The notes beneath the pieces were generated by a model. That model ran no database searches and was not told where the DNA came from. It was given only the letters and a program-made list of their open reading frames with translations. Shown here in pieces: positions 53,011-61,387 of a stretch of DNA of 64,000 nucleotides; positions within the stretch are counted from its first letter, which is position 1; each line of letters opens with the position of its first letter. The stretch is from RUG369 sp050949645 (GTDB lineage Bacteria > Planctomycetota > Planctomycetia > Pirellulales > Thermoguttaceae): NCBI GenBank assembly GCA_050949645.1, contig JBMNGC010000001.1:806001-870000 (forward strand), given 5' to 3'. The position numbers and the translations under genes are program-made.

Positions 53011-53682
53011 ATGGGCATAATTTTTGATATGGATGGCGTGCTGATAAACAGCAACGCCGCTCATCTTGCTAGCTGGCTGGAAGTCGCGAAGGAAGACGGC
53101 GTTTCCTTTACTAAAGAGACCTTTTTGAGTACTTTCGGCATGACGTCGGAATATATTGTCGAGCATCACTGGAAAACCGGTCTCACTCCCGAAGAAGTAG
53201 CAGACGTCGTTGAACGTAAAGAGACTGTGTTCCGCGAAAGCATTCTTGAACACGTTAAACCAATCAAAGGTTCCCGTGACTTTGTCCGCGATCTAGCGGA
53301 TAAGGACGTCCCTATTGCGGTTGGCTCTTCCGCTCCGAAGGTTAACGTCGAGTACGTCCTTGACTGGATGAAGCTCCGCGAGTTTTTCGGCGACTGTGTC
53401 GTTGCCGGGAACGAGGTCAAGCGAGGTAAGCCCGCCCCTGATATCTTTCTTGCGTGCGCGCAGAAGATTGGAGCGCCACCTGAACGTTGCGTGGTAATTG
53501 AAGATTCCCGAAGTGGCGTCAACGCTGGCAAGAATGCTGGTATGACGGTGATCGGATTCTTTAGCGAGGGACATCGCGCCGAGGAATACGAGAACGCCGA
53601 CTACGTCGTTCGTTCCTTCGATGAACTTCGCGAGCTTCTTGGCTTCGACGAGTCCGGCGCTCTTTTCCTTAAAAAAAATTAG
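53011..53682 (+). CDS. HAD-superfamily hydrolase, beta-phosphoglucomutase-like
   Basis: 223 residues from ATG 53011 (AAAAGG upstream; the TTG at 53005 is too close to it). HAD motif I IIFDMDGVLINSN holds both Asp residues, motif II is VGSSAPK, the Lys of motif III is in RGKPAPD, and motif IV is VIEDSRSGVNAG. The cap helices fit the phosphoglucomutase/phosphatase subfamily, which acts on sugar phosphates. It is 90 bases ahead of the Hsp70-like gene on the same strand. The substrate cannot be assigned. Confidence 0.88.
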   Translation: MGIIFDMDGVLINSNAAHLASWLEVAKEDGVSFTKETFLSTFGMTSEYIVEHHWKTGLTPEEVADVVERKETVFRESILEHVKPIKGSRDFVRDLADKDVPIAVGSSAPKVNVEYVLDWMKLREFFGDCVVAGNEVKRGKPAPDIFLACAQKIGAPPERCVVIEDSRSGVNAGKNAGMTVIGFFSEGHRAEEYENADYVVRSFDELRELLGFDESGALFLKKN

Positions 53683-53772
53683 AACAGCTTTTGCGAGTTT
53701 CTCGCGTAACAAGCTCCGCCGCTCTTGTCACTTACGGCGCGCTTGTCTCTGAAACAGGAGAAAAGACGAGTA

Positions 53773-55779
53773 ATGAAATATTCTATCGGCATAGACTTAG
53801 GAACGACAAATTCAGAGCTTGCCTATAGTTTGCTTGCGTCTGACGGTCAGTCGGCGCCGAAACCGTCCATCCTTTCGATTCCGCAGTTTGTCGAGCCGTC
53901 GATCATTGAATCCCGATCCGTCCTGCCTTCTTCTCTATATATTGGTCCGGAAGAAGAGCGCGATACTGCGAATTGGGCGCTTCCATGGGATTCCATGGAA
54001 ACAGCGTTGACCGACTCAAATGACGCTTCAAAAGCCGCGACCGACACGCCGTCAGACGGCGGAGGCGCTATTAAACGTGCGAAAGGGTTCTTCAAAAAAG
54101 TCTTCGGTCTCGATTCCTCATCGGACGTCGCCGCTCTTGGCGTCTCCAATCCGAACGCGTTTTATCTTGTTGGCGAAATTGCAAGTCGCCGCGCTGCAGA
54201 GTATCCCGAGCGCGTCGTCACTTCGGCGAAGTCCTGGTTGACATGCGCGAAAGTTGATCGTCATCAGCCAATTCTGCCTTGGAACATTCCCGACGCTGTT
54301 TGCAAAGTTTCGCCCGTCGAGGCCTCGCGTCGTTATCTCGCTCACTTCGTCGCCGCCTGGAACAACGCCTTCCCAGACGATCCGATTTTCGATCAGCAAG
54401 TGGTCTTGGCAGTACCCGCTTCTTTCGATGAAAGCGCTCGTGAATTGACTCGCGAAGCGGCGGGTCGAGCCGGTCTGAATCTTGAAACTCTCCTGTTTCT
54501 CGAGGAACCTCAAGCGGCGCTCTACTCATGGCTTGCTGAGTCAGGCGACGCATGGCGAAAGGAACTTGAGCTTGGAGACGTAACGCTCGTTTGCGACGTT
54601 GGCGGCGGAACGACGGACCTGTCCCTCATCCGTGCTGAAGAGGAGGACGGCGAACTGATTTTGCGACGTCTTGCCGTCGGTAATCGCCTGCTTCTCGGCG
54701 GCGACAATATTGATCTCGCTCTCGCACATCGCGCGGCGGAGCTCTTTAAGGAGCAGGGCGTCGAACTCAATCCATGGCAATCGAGCGCGTTGCAACGTCA
54801 ATGTCGCGACGCCAAAGAGGCGCTACTTGCGTCGGACGATTCAACTGAGAGTGATTCTTACAAGATTTCGATTCTCGGTCGGTCTAGCAAGCTTGTCGGC
54901 GAATCTGTTTCGATTCTCTTTCCCAAAGCCGACGCTATCGCCATTGCGCTTGAGGGGTTCTTCCCGAAGTCGCTGCTCACCGACCGTCCAAAGCGTCGTT
55001 CGGGAATGGGGCTTCGAGAAGCGGGGCTTCCCTATGAATCTGACGCGGCGATTATGCGTCATGTTGCGGCTTTCCTCAATTCAAAATTCGGCGATTCCGA
55101 CGACGTTGTGAAGCCGACGCGTTTTCTCCTCAACGGCGGAGTTTTCAAATCGAAACTTATCGAAGCGCGTTTTGAGGAGCAGCTTGGAGAGTGGTATCCC
55201 GACGTCAAGCCAACCAATCTCAGCCCAGACGCGAACCTTGAAAGCGCTGTCGCTTGCGGAGCCGCATATTACGGATCGGTCAAGCATGGTTCCGGAGTGC
55301 GCATTCGCGGCGCGTCTCCTCGTTCGTATTACATTGGCATAGAGACAGCCGCTCCTGCGATTCCCGGCGTGAAGCGACCTCTTAAAGCGTTATGCGTCTC
55401 TCCGATGGGTATGGAGGAAGGTTCCGAATGCGAGGTTCCGTCGGAACCATTTGAGCTCCTGGTCGGCGAACCGGCGACCTTCCGTTTTTTCAGTTCCACG
55501 ACTCGGCCTCAAGATCGGCCTGGCGTCGTTGTCGACTGGTTCGATCCTGACGAACAGGGAGCGGATTCGAGCTCCGATCTTCATGAAACCGATCCGATCG
55601 AAACGCGGTTCGACTCGGCTCTCGACGACGAATCAGAAACATTGCAAGATGCAGAACCCGAGTATGTCGCTGTGAAGTTCCACACTGGCATTACCGAGTT
55701 AGGCGCGATGGAGATCTGGTGCGACGAAGTCGACGGTTCGAGGAGCTGGACGTTGCAATTTAGCGTTCGCGAAGAATAA
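53773..55779 (+). CDS. Hsp70/DnaK-like ATPase with atypical C-terminus
   Basis: 668 residues from ATG 53773 (AGGAGAAAA upstream). The actin-like ATPase motifs are clear: phosphate-1 IGIDLGTTNSE (5-15), phosphate-2 VCDVGGGTTDLSL (273-285) and LLNGGVFKS near 455. Residues about 78-125 are an acidic/Ser linker inserted in the first lobe. After the ATPase (about residue 500), the chain does not show the usual substrate-binding beta domain sequence; it ends in an acidic stretch followed by a short beta-like tail. It is one of the extra Hsp70 paralogues common in planctomycetes; its clients are unknown. Confidence 0.85.
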   Translation: MKYSIGIDLGTTNSELAYSLLASDGQSAPKPSILSIPQFVEPSIIESRSVLPSSLYIGPEEERDTANWALPWDSMETALTDSNDASKAATDTPSDGGGAIKRAKGFFKKVFGLDSSSDVAALGVSNPNAFYLVGEIASRRAAEYPERVVTSAKSWLTCAKVDRHQPILPWNIPDAVCKVSPVEASRRYLAHFVAAWNNAFPDDPIFDQQVVLAVPASFDESARELTREAAGRAGLNLETLLFLEEPQAALYSWLAESGDAWRKELELGDVTLVCDVGGGTTDLSLIRAEEEDGELILRRLAVGNRLLLGGDNIDLALAHRAAELFKEQGVELNPWQSSALQRQCRDAKEALLASDDSTESDSYKISILGRSSKLVGESVSILFPKADAIAIALEGFFPKSLLTDRPKRRSGMGLREAGLPYESDAAIMRHVAAFLNSKFGDSDDVVKPTRFLLNGGVFKSKLIEARFEEQLGEWYPDVKPTNLSPDANLESAVACGAAYYGSVKHGSGVRIRGASPRSYYIGIETAAPAIPGVKRPLKALCVSPMGMEEGSECEVPSEPFELLVGEPATFRFFSSTTRPQDRPGVVVDWFDPDEQGADSSSDLHETDPIETRFDSALDDESETLQDAEPEYVAVKFHTGITELGAMEIWCDEVDGSRSWTLQFSVREE

Positions 55780-55838
55780 CGCGCTCAGCTCGTTCGAAAA
55801 TAGATTTGATTTTCGTGGACTTTTTGCTTTGATCTGCT

Positions 55839-55866
55839 TTGTAAGAATCCGCTTTTCGCGTACAAT
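55839..55866 (+). promoter_or_regulatory. promoter of the ACT-domain gene
   Basis: TTGTAA (55839-55844) and TACAAT (55861-55866) with a 16-base spacer, 114 bases before the start. Confidence 0.5.
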
Positions 55867-55979
55867 GACCATAAGTCCTTGCGCGCTTTGTTAGTTTAGG
55901 TAACTGCGCTTGAGATCGTGGAGAAACGTGCGGTTGAGCAGGCGTTTTCAGGAATACGTATTCCGAGGAGAGAAACCTG

Positions 55980-56540
55980 ATGAGTTACGGTTACGTGATT
56001 GATGTGACGGCGGTCGACCGTCCCGGTATCGTTGCGAGCGTGAGCACGGCGATTGCCCGAATCCATGGAAATATCGAGTCATGTAGTCAGACTGTCTTGG
56101 ACGGGTATTTTACGCTGATCCTGACCTTTTCAATCGCTAAGGAATATGATCCGGAAGAACTTAGAACATTGATCCTTAGCGAAAAGGGACTCGAGGGATG
56201 TCAGGCGGTCGTTTTTCCCATGTCTTCCGACGTTCGGCCGAGCTTCGCCTCTAACTCCAACACGTATGTGATTTCCGCGTTCGGCAAGGACCGCGAGGGG
56301 GTCGTTTCGAATTTCACGCAATATCTGGACAGCAAGGAAATTAATATTATCGACCTCTACGCCAATATCACGAACGACGGACAGTTCGTGCTGCTGTGCC
56401 AGGTCGAGGTTGATCCTGAACTTGATCCTCAGAACATTCAGTACGATCTTGAGGCGTTAGGCGAACATGGCGGATTTACAGTGCGTATACAGCACAACAA
56501 CGTATTTGTCGCGACGAATCAAATTCGTCTTGATCGGTGA
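55980..56540 (+). CDS. double ACT-domain protein (GcvR-like)
   Basis: 186 residues with GAGGAGAG upstream of ATG 55980. Two ACT domains: about 4-80 (VIDVTAVDRPGIVASVSTAI) and about 95-175 (VISAFGKDREGVVSNFTQYL). Each has the acidic/Gly ligand-binding loop. Such tandem ACT proteins, like GcvR, bind amino acids or partners and act as regulators without a catalytic domain. No amino-acid pathway gene is adjacent. Confidence 0.83.
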   Translation: MSYGYVIDVTAVDRPGIVASVSTAIARIHGNIESCSQTVLDGYFTLILTFSIAKEYDPEELRTLILSEKGLEGCQAVVFPMSSDVRPSFASNSNTYVISAFGKDREGVVSNFTQYLDSKEINIIDLYANITNDGQFVLLCQVEVDPELDPQNIQYDLEALGEHGGFTVRIQHNNVFVATNQIRLDR

Positions 56541-56727
56541 TATATTGCAGCAAACTGTCGGCAGGTGAACAGCAGCTCGCTCGACGATCGTTGTTATGGA
56601 TTTCCCAATCTTTGTGAGCGCCCCTACCGTGGCAAATATGGAACGCTTCAGCGTTACGCTTGTAAAATTGCGTGTCATGAACCCTCCTTGACCGACGACG
56701 ATGAACTGACAATCGCTGGTTTAAAAC

Positions 56728-57174
56728 ATGGATTGGACAATGGACGAAGAAACTGACGGCTCCGGCTTTCAGGCCGACGAGCGTCGGCGACAAATGGAGC
56801 GCATGAGCGCCGACCGATTCATTTGTGATTTAATTGGCATTAGGCTCACAGAAGTTGGCAAAGGAAAGGCAACGGCGGAATTGACGCTTGCGCCGACGCA
56901 CCTTAACGGTCTAGGAATTTGCCAGGGCGGCGTGCTCTTCTCCATTGCCGATTACGCGCTAGCAGCGGCGTTCAACTATGCAAAAGAGCCCGTCGTTTCT
57001 CAGGACGTCTCAATAAGCTACTGCAAGTCGACGAAGTCTGGAAAGATTATCGCTAAGGCGACGGAAACGGTTCGCACGCGGTCGACAACTTTGGGCGACG
57101 TCGTTGTGACCAACGAGAAGGGCGTCGTTCTGGCGCATGTTCGAGGGCGCGGATATATTCTTAGAGCGGAATAA
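56728..57174 (+). CDS. PaaI-type hotdog-fold thioesterase
   Basis: 148 residues. The hotdog signature HLNGLGICQGGVLFSIADYA near 58-77 matches the PaaI/YbgC-type active-site loop, here HLNGLGICQGG. KATAELTLAPTH and VSISYCKSTKSGKIIAKA are the flanking strands. The enzymes hydrolyse aryl- or acyl-CoA thioesters. A strong ribosome binding site is not visible; ATG 56740 is an alternative start. The 187 bases before it hold nothing recognised. Confidence 0.82.
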   Translation: MDWTMDEETDGSGFQADERRRQMERMSADRFICDLIGIRLTEVGKGKATAELTLAPTHLNGLGICQGGVLFSIADYALAAAFNYAKEPVVSQDVSISYCKSTKSGKIIAKATETVRTRSTTLGDVVVTNEKGVVLAHVRGRGYILRAE

Positions 57175-57182
57175 CACACAGA

Positions 57183-57217
57183 CGGTCAAGTCCCCTCATG
57201 TGGACTTGACCGCTTTA
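57183..57217 (+). terminator. hairpin terminator after the thioesterase gene
   Basis: An 11-bp perfect stem (57183-57193 with 57202-57212) with an 8-base loop; only a short CTTTA tail follows, so termination may be partial. Confidence 0.6.
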
Positions 57218-57324
57218 CCAGACGTAGGAAAATGAACGGGACGTCGCCGATCGACGACGCCGCGCGATTTGAACCTCGCATACAATCATCTTTAACGATG
57301 CATAACGCACGAAAGGACGTTGTC

Positions 57325-58890
57325 ATGGATCCTAAGGTTAAACGAGCGTTGATCAGCGTAAGCGACAAGATAGGATTAATCGATTTCGCAAAAGGTCTTG
57401 TCGCGGCAGACGTTCAGATTTTCAGTACGGGCGGCACGAAGCGCCATCTGGAAGCGAACGACGTCCCTGTGACCGACGTGACCGATTACACGGGCTTCCC
57501 TGAAATGATGGGCGGTCGTTTAAAGACGTTGCATCCGAAGGTTCATGGCGGGATTCTTTGTCGTCGCGACGACGAAAGCGACATGAAAGCGGCGAGCGAA
57601 CATGGAATCGAACCATTCGAGCTTGTCGTGGTCAATCTTTATCCCTTTGAGGCGACTGTCGCGAAGGAAAACGTTACCGACGCGGAAGCAATCGAGAATA
57701 TTGACATAGGCGGTCCGACGATGGTTCGCGCAGCGGCGAAAAATCACAGGTTCGTAGGAATTGTGACAAGTCCGTCGCAGTATGCGCGCGTTCTGGAACA
57801 GATTCAGGAATCGGGTTCGCTTACGCTCCAGATGCGACGTAGTCTTGCGCGCGACGCATTTGCCCACACCGCTTCCTATGACGCCGCGATCGCTCGATAT
57901 TTCGCGGAACATGACGGCGTCTCGACTTTCCCGGCAACGATTTCCTCAACCTTAAAGCGAGTTTCCGAACTCCGTTATGGAGAAAACCCGCACCAGCGAG
58001 CCGCGTTATATATTGATCCGAAATTCAAGGACGTTTCCGCCGTCGGCGCTCGACAGCTTAATGGAAAAGAGCTTTCCTACAACAATTATCTCGATCTCGA
58101 CGCTGCGCTGACCATGTGTCGCTCCTTTGAGCGACCCGCCGTCGCCGTGCTCAAGCATAACAATCCGTGCGGCGCAGCGGTCGCCGATACCCTCGAAGAG
58201 GCTGTACGTAAGGGCATGGAAGGCGACCCGATGAGCGCGTATGGCTCTATTATCGGCGTCAACCGCGAACTTGACGAAGCGAGTGCGAACTACCTTGCGC
58301 AACCCGGTCACTTCGTTGAGGCGATTATCGCGCCGTCCTTCTCTCAAAAGGCTCTTGAGATTCTCACGACCGTCCCGAAATGGCATGTCAACGTACGTCT
58401 CCTCGAGTGCGGCGGCAAAGAGTTTACGCCGGCAAAACCGTATTGGACCGCGCGTCCTCTCTGCGGCGGATCGCTTTTGCAGGACGCAGACGTCGGAACT
58501 GATCCTGAGGAAGATTGGCGCGTTGTGACCGACAAGGCTCCGACAGAAGAGCAGATGAAAGATCTGCGTTTCGCTTGGATGATGGTGCGTCATGTAAAAT
58601 CCAACGCGATTGTGCTGGCGAAAGACGAGATGCTCGTTGGCGTTGGCGCGGGTCAGATGAGTCGCGTTGATTCTGTCGAAATTTCTGTAAAGAAGGCAGG
58701 CGAACGCGCGAACGGCGCAGTCCTCGCTTCAGACGCATTCTTCCCATTTGACGACGGCGTTCGTGCAGCTAAGGGCATTGTTGCGGTTATCCAGCCCGGC
58801 GGTTCCAAACGCGATCAGGAGGTTATTGACGCGTGTAACGAGCTGGGCTTGCCAATGATCTTTACCGGTCGCCGACATTTCCGCCATTGA
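57325..58890 (+). CDS. purH: bifunctional AICAR transformylase/IMP cyclohydrolase
   Basis: 521 residues from ATG 57325 with AAAGGA upstream; the frame opens 31 codons earlier without support. The last two steps of IMP synthesis: formyl transfer to AICAR and ring closure. The N-terminal cyclohydrolase domain (about 1-195) has ISVSDKIGL, STGGTKRHL, MGGRLKTLHPKVHGGIL and ENIDIGGPTMVRAAAKN. The transformylase part has LRYGENPHQRAALY, GKELSYNNYLDLDAA, the catalytic Lys-His in LKHNNPCG, and VGVGAGQMSRVDS. All key residues seen are present. No other purine gene is nearby. Confidence 0.97.
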   Translation: MDPKVKRALISVSDKIGLIDFAKGLVAADVQIFSTGGTKRHLEANDVPVTDVTDYTGFPEMMGGRLKTLHPKVHGGILCRRDDESDMKAASEHGIEPFELVVVNLYPFEATVAKENVTDAEAIENIDIGGPTMVRAAAKNHRFVGIVTSPSQYARVLEQIQESGSLTLQMRRSLARDAFAHTASYDAAIARYFAEHDGVSTFPATISSTLKRVSELRYGENPHQRAALYIDPKFKDVSAVGARQLNGKELSYNNYLDLDAALTMCRSFERPAVAVLKHNNPCGAAVADTLEEAVRKGMEGDPMSAYGSIIGVNRELDEASANYLAQPGHFVEAIIAPSFSQKALEILTTVPKWHVNVRLLECGGKEFTPAKPYWTARPLCGGSLLQDADVGTDPEEDWRVVTDKAPTEEQMKDLRFAWMMVRHVKSNAIVLAKDEMLVGVGAGQMSRVDSVEISVKKAGERANGAVLASDAFFPFDDGVRAAKGIVAVIQPGGSKRDQEVIDACNELGLPMIFTGRRHFRH

Positions 58891-58947
58891 TCATATCTGC
58901 AAAGAAAGATCATTCTTTTCTTTGCATAATACAGGCGGCTTTTAATG

Positions 58948-58988
58948 GGATTCCAGCGTCTGGCTTTGGGCGTTGGAATCCTTCTGTT
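58948..58988 (+). terminator. terminator after purH
   Basis: An 11-bp stem with one G-T pair (58948-58958 with 58971-58981) followed by TTCTGTTT. A weaker AT-rich hairpin lies at about 58899-58926. Confidence 0.6.
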
Positions 58989-59173
58989 TAACGACCGGTA
59001 GCCAAAAGACGCTTAGTGCCGACTAAGTACAGCGAACGCCGGCGCTGTTTTGTCGTGACATAGCGTTAAGGCGCGAACCTATGTAGTCGATTGTTTCATT
59101 CCAAAAGCAGCGAGAAGCGGCGATAATTCCGCTTTCTCTTTCGCGCGCCATTTTTAAGGACACCTTACTGGGC

Positions 59174-61312
59174 ATGTTTATGAATAATCTCTCCATATCG
59201 GAAATCGTTGAACAAACTGCTCTTCTGCTTGAATATAAAGAAGGACCGTCTTACATGACGGACGAGTTCTACCGACTTGCGGAACGCGTTAAATATCTTG
59301 AGGTTCCGCTCGAAGTTTTCTCCTCGGTCGATCTTGGCGATCAGCGCGAGGTTGGAGAGTTCGAAAATATGCTCGGATACTGGTTTGGCGATTTTTCTCA
59401 CGAATCCGTTTGGAATCTTCGGGAGGTTATTCTAACGGGAACCAATCCGCTCCGCGACCGCATTAAACATGGAGTTTCACCCAACGTCGTCGGACTTTTG
59501 CAGGTTAAGTCGCTGCCTATTGCAGCCGTAGATTTCGTTCGCGGAACTCTTGGAATCCGCAATGTTGACAAGCTTAAAAGCGCATGCCAAGCGGGCGTTT
59601 TGTCAAAATCTAACGAGTTCACAGAGCAGGAAGAGCAGAAGATTCTTGAAGACGTCCTCAAGCTTGAAGAGCGTCGCGCCGCGAAGACAACGGAAGACCC
59701 AAACCTACCGTCTGACCACGAATTTCTTCTCGCGCTTGACGCGAAAGAACCCGTCATTGACGATCCTAATACGATATTCCTGGCTAACGCCGACGCGTTG
59801 GCTGACGCAATCCTCGAAACTCTGCAAACTAAAAATAAAATATCGAGCGTTAAGGCGGCAGGCGAAATGATCGTTAAGGAAACGCTTGAAGACGTTCGCG
59901 ATCAGGCGCGCGGGGTCGTTGGAAAGTTTAAGAGATTTTTTACCTCGCGCTCCGATCCTCGATACCAACAGATGCGTTTTGAAGAAGACGAACGTACCCG
60001 AGAACAAGCCCAGCGACGCGCTGCCGCTGAATTTGAGGCGCGACGCGAAGTGGAGATCAACGCGCCCTTGGAGGTCATAAAAGTCGGCGCTCTTGGACGA
60101 CGCGAGCCTGCGATGGCCGAACTTGACTTTCTTATCAAGACGGACAAGGCTGAATTGGCTTTTGAACGCGTGAAAAGGTCGGACTTCGTCAAGGGAGTTA
60201 TAGAAGAAAGAGGAAAAAAACTTTCCGTCTCTCTTCGTCCTGATTTTTTCACTATGCCTTACAATAAACGACCGACTCCTCCAGTAACGCTGAACTTCTA
60301 TACGGCGTCAGAGTTTACGTTTGGCACAAAAGAAACGCTACTAAACTCGACACGTGAAAGTTGGGAAGCGCTTACCGATCGAGCCAAGGCAAAAGGATGG
60401 AGTTTGTCCCCCTTAGGACTCTATAAGGGCGCGTTAAGATTGTCCTCACGAACGTCGGAACGCCTTTACGAAAAGTTGGGACTACCGCAGGTCCCCGCAG
60501 AGTTGAAACAAGGCTTTGCGATGCAGAGCTGGATCGACGGGGGAATGCCCGAGCTGATAAGGTACGAGGACGTCTTCGGCGATCTGCACATGCACTCGAC
60601 TTTTTCAGATGGTCGTAGTGAGATTCGCGAAATGATCGAGGCTGCTCGAGAGCTTGGACGCAGTTATATCGCGCTGACCGATCATACCCAAAGTTCTGTG
60701 ATCGCTAATGGCATGACCGACGCGGAATTTCTTCACTATTGGGCGATTATCGACGGATTCAATGAGGAGTTAAAGCGCGCGGGCGAGCCTTTTCGGGTTC
60801 TTAAGGGCGCTGAAATCGAAATTAAAGAAGAAGGCGGACTCGATCTGAAAGACGAGACACTCGCGCAAGCTGATTGGATTATCGCGAGTCTTCACTACGG
60901 TAAACGACAGCCCCGGGAACAACTTCACAGCCGCTATATGGACGCGTTCCGCTGCCCGTACGTCGATGCGATCGGACATCCGACGGATCGCATGATCGGA
61001 GTTGACGCTCCGTTGGACGTCGACGTCGAGTTCCTTTGTGAAAATGCCAGAAAATATGGAAAGTGTCTCGAACTTAATTCGCAACCTCGCCGCCTTGATC
61101 TTGACGCTAAGTGGTTGAAGCTCGCGAAAGAATACGGCGTTCTCATTGCGATCTCGACCGATTCACATGCGACAAATCAATTAAAATACATGAGCTTTGG
61201 AGTCGAACAGGCACGTAGGGCGGGCCTTACTCGCGACGACGTCATTAACACGCTCCCGTACAAGGAGTTCATGGAACGTCGTAAAGAGCGCATAAATAGC
61301 GCGCCTCGCTAG
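59174..61312 (+). CDS. PolX-like protein with intact PHP domain and degenerate polymerase site
   Basis: 712 residues (start ATG 59174 or 59180; no clear binding site). The order is that of bacterial DNA polymerase X: helix-hairpin-helix region (about 20-165), nucleotidyltransferase palm (about 300-430) and C-terminal PHP phosphoesterase (about 468-705). The PHP metal sites are intact: GDLHMHSTFSDG (469-480), LTDHT (501-505), GHPTD and STDSH. The palm is not: where active enzymes have GDxD, here it is AELD (315-318), and the third Asp region reads VSLR (352-355) rather than VDLR. A charged helical insertion of about 110 residues (180-290) splits HhH from palm. It is probably a nuclease or phosphoesterase, not a working polymerase. 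Confidence 0.8.
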   Translation: MFMNNLSISEIVEQTALLLEYKEGPSYMTDEFYRLAERVKYLEVPLEVFSSVDLGDQREVGEFENMLGYWFGDFSHESVWNLREVILTGTNPLRDRIKHGVSPNVVGLLQVKSLPIAAVDFVRGTLGIRNVDKLKSACQAGVLSKSNEFTEQEEQKILEDVLKLEERRAAKTTEDPNLPSDHEFLLALDAKEPVIDDPNTIFLANADALADAILETLQTKNKISSVKAAGEMIVKETLEDVRDQARGVVGKFKRFFTSRSDPRYQQMRFEEDERTREQAQRRAAAEFEARREVEINAPLEVIKVGALGRREPAMAELDFLIKTDKAELAFERVKRSDFVKGVIEERGKKLSVSLRPDFFTMPYNKRPTPPVTLNFYTASEFTFGTKETLLNSTRESWEALTDRAKAKGWSLSPLGLYKGALRLSSRTSERLYEKLGLPQVPAELKQGFAMQSWIDGGMPELIRYEDVFGDLHMHSTFSDGRSEIREMIEAARELGRSYIALTDHTQSSVIANGMTDAEFLHYWAIIDGFNEELKRAGEPFRVLKGAEIEIKEEGGLDLKDETLAQADWIIASLHYGKRQPREQLHSRYMDAFRCPYVDAIGHPTDRMIGVDAPLDVDVEFLCENARKYGKCLELNSQPRRLDLDAKWLKLAKEYGVLIAISTDSHATNQLKYMSFGVEQARRAGLTRDDVINTLPYKEFMERRKERINSAPR

Positions 61313-61387
61313 TTCACTTCGACAAACGTTACTTGAAACAACCGTTCTCGCAAAAGAGCTATTTTCCAAGAAAGGAACGACGATTCC

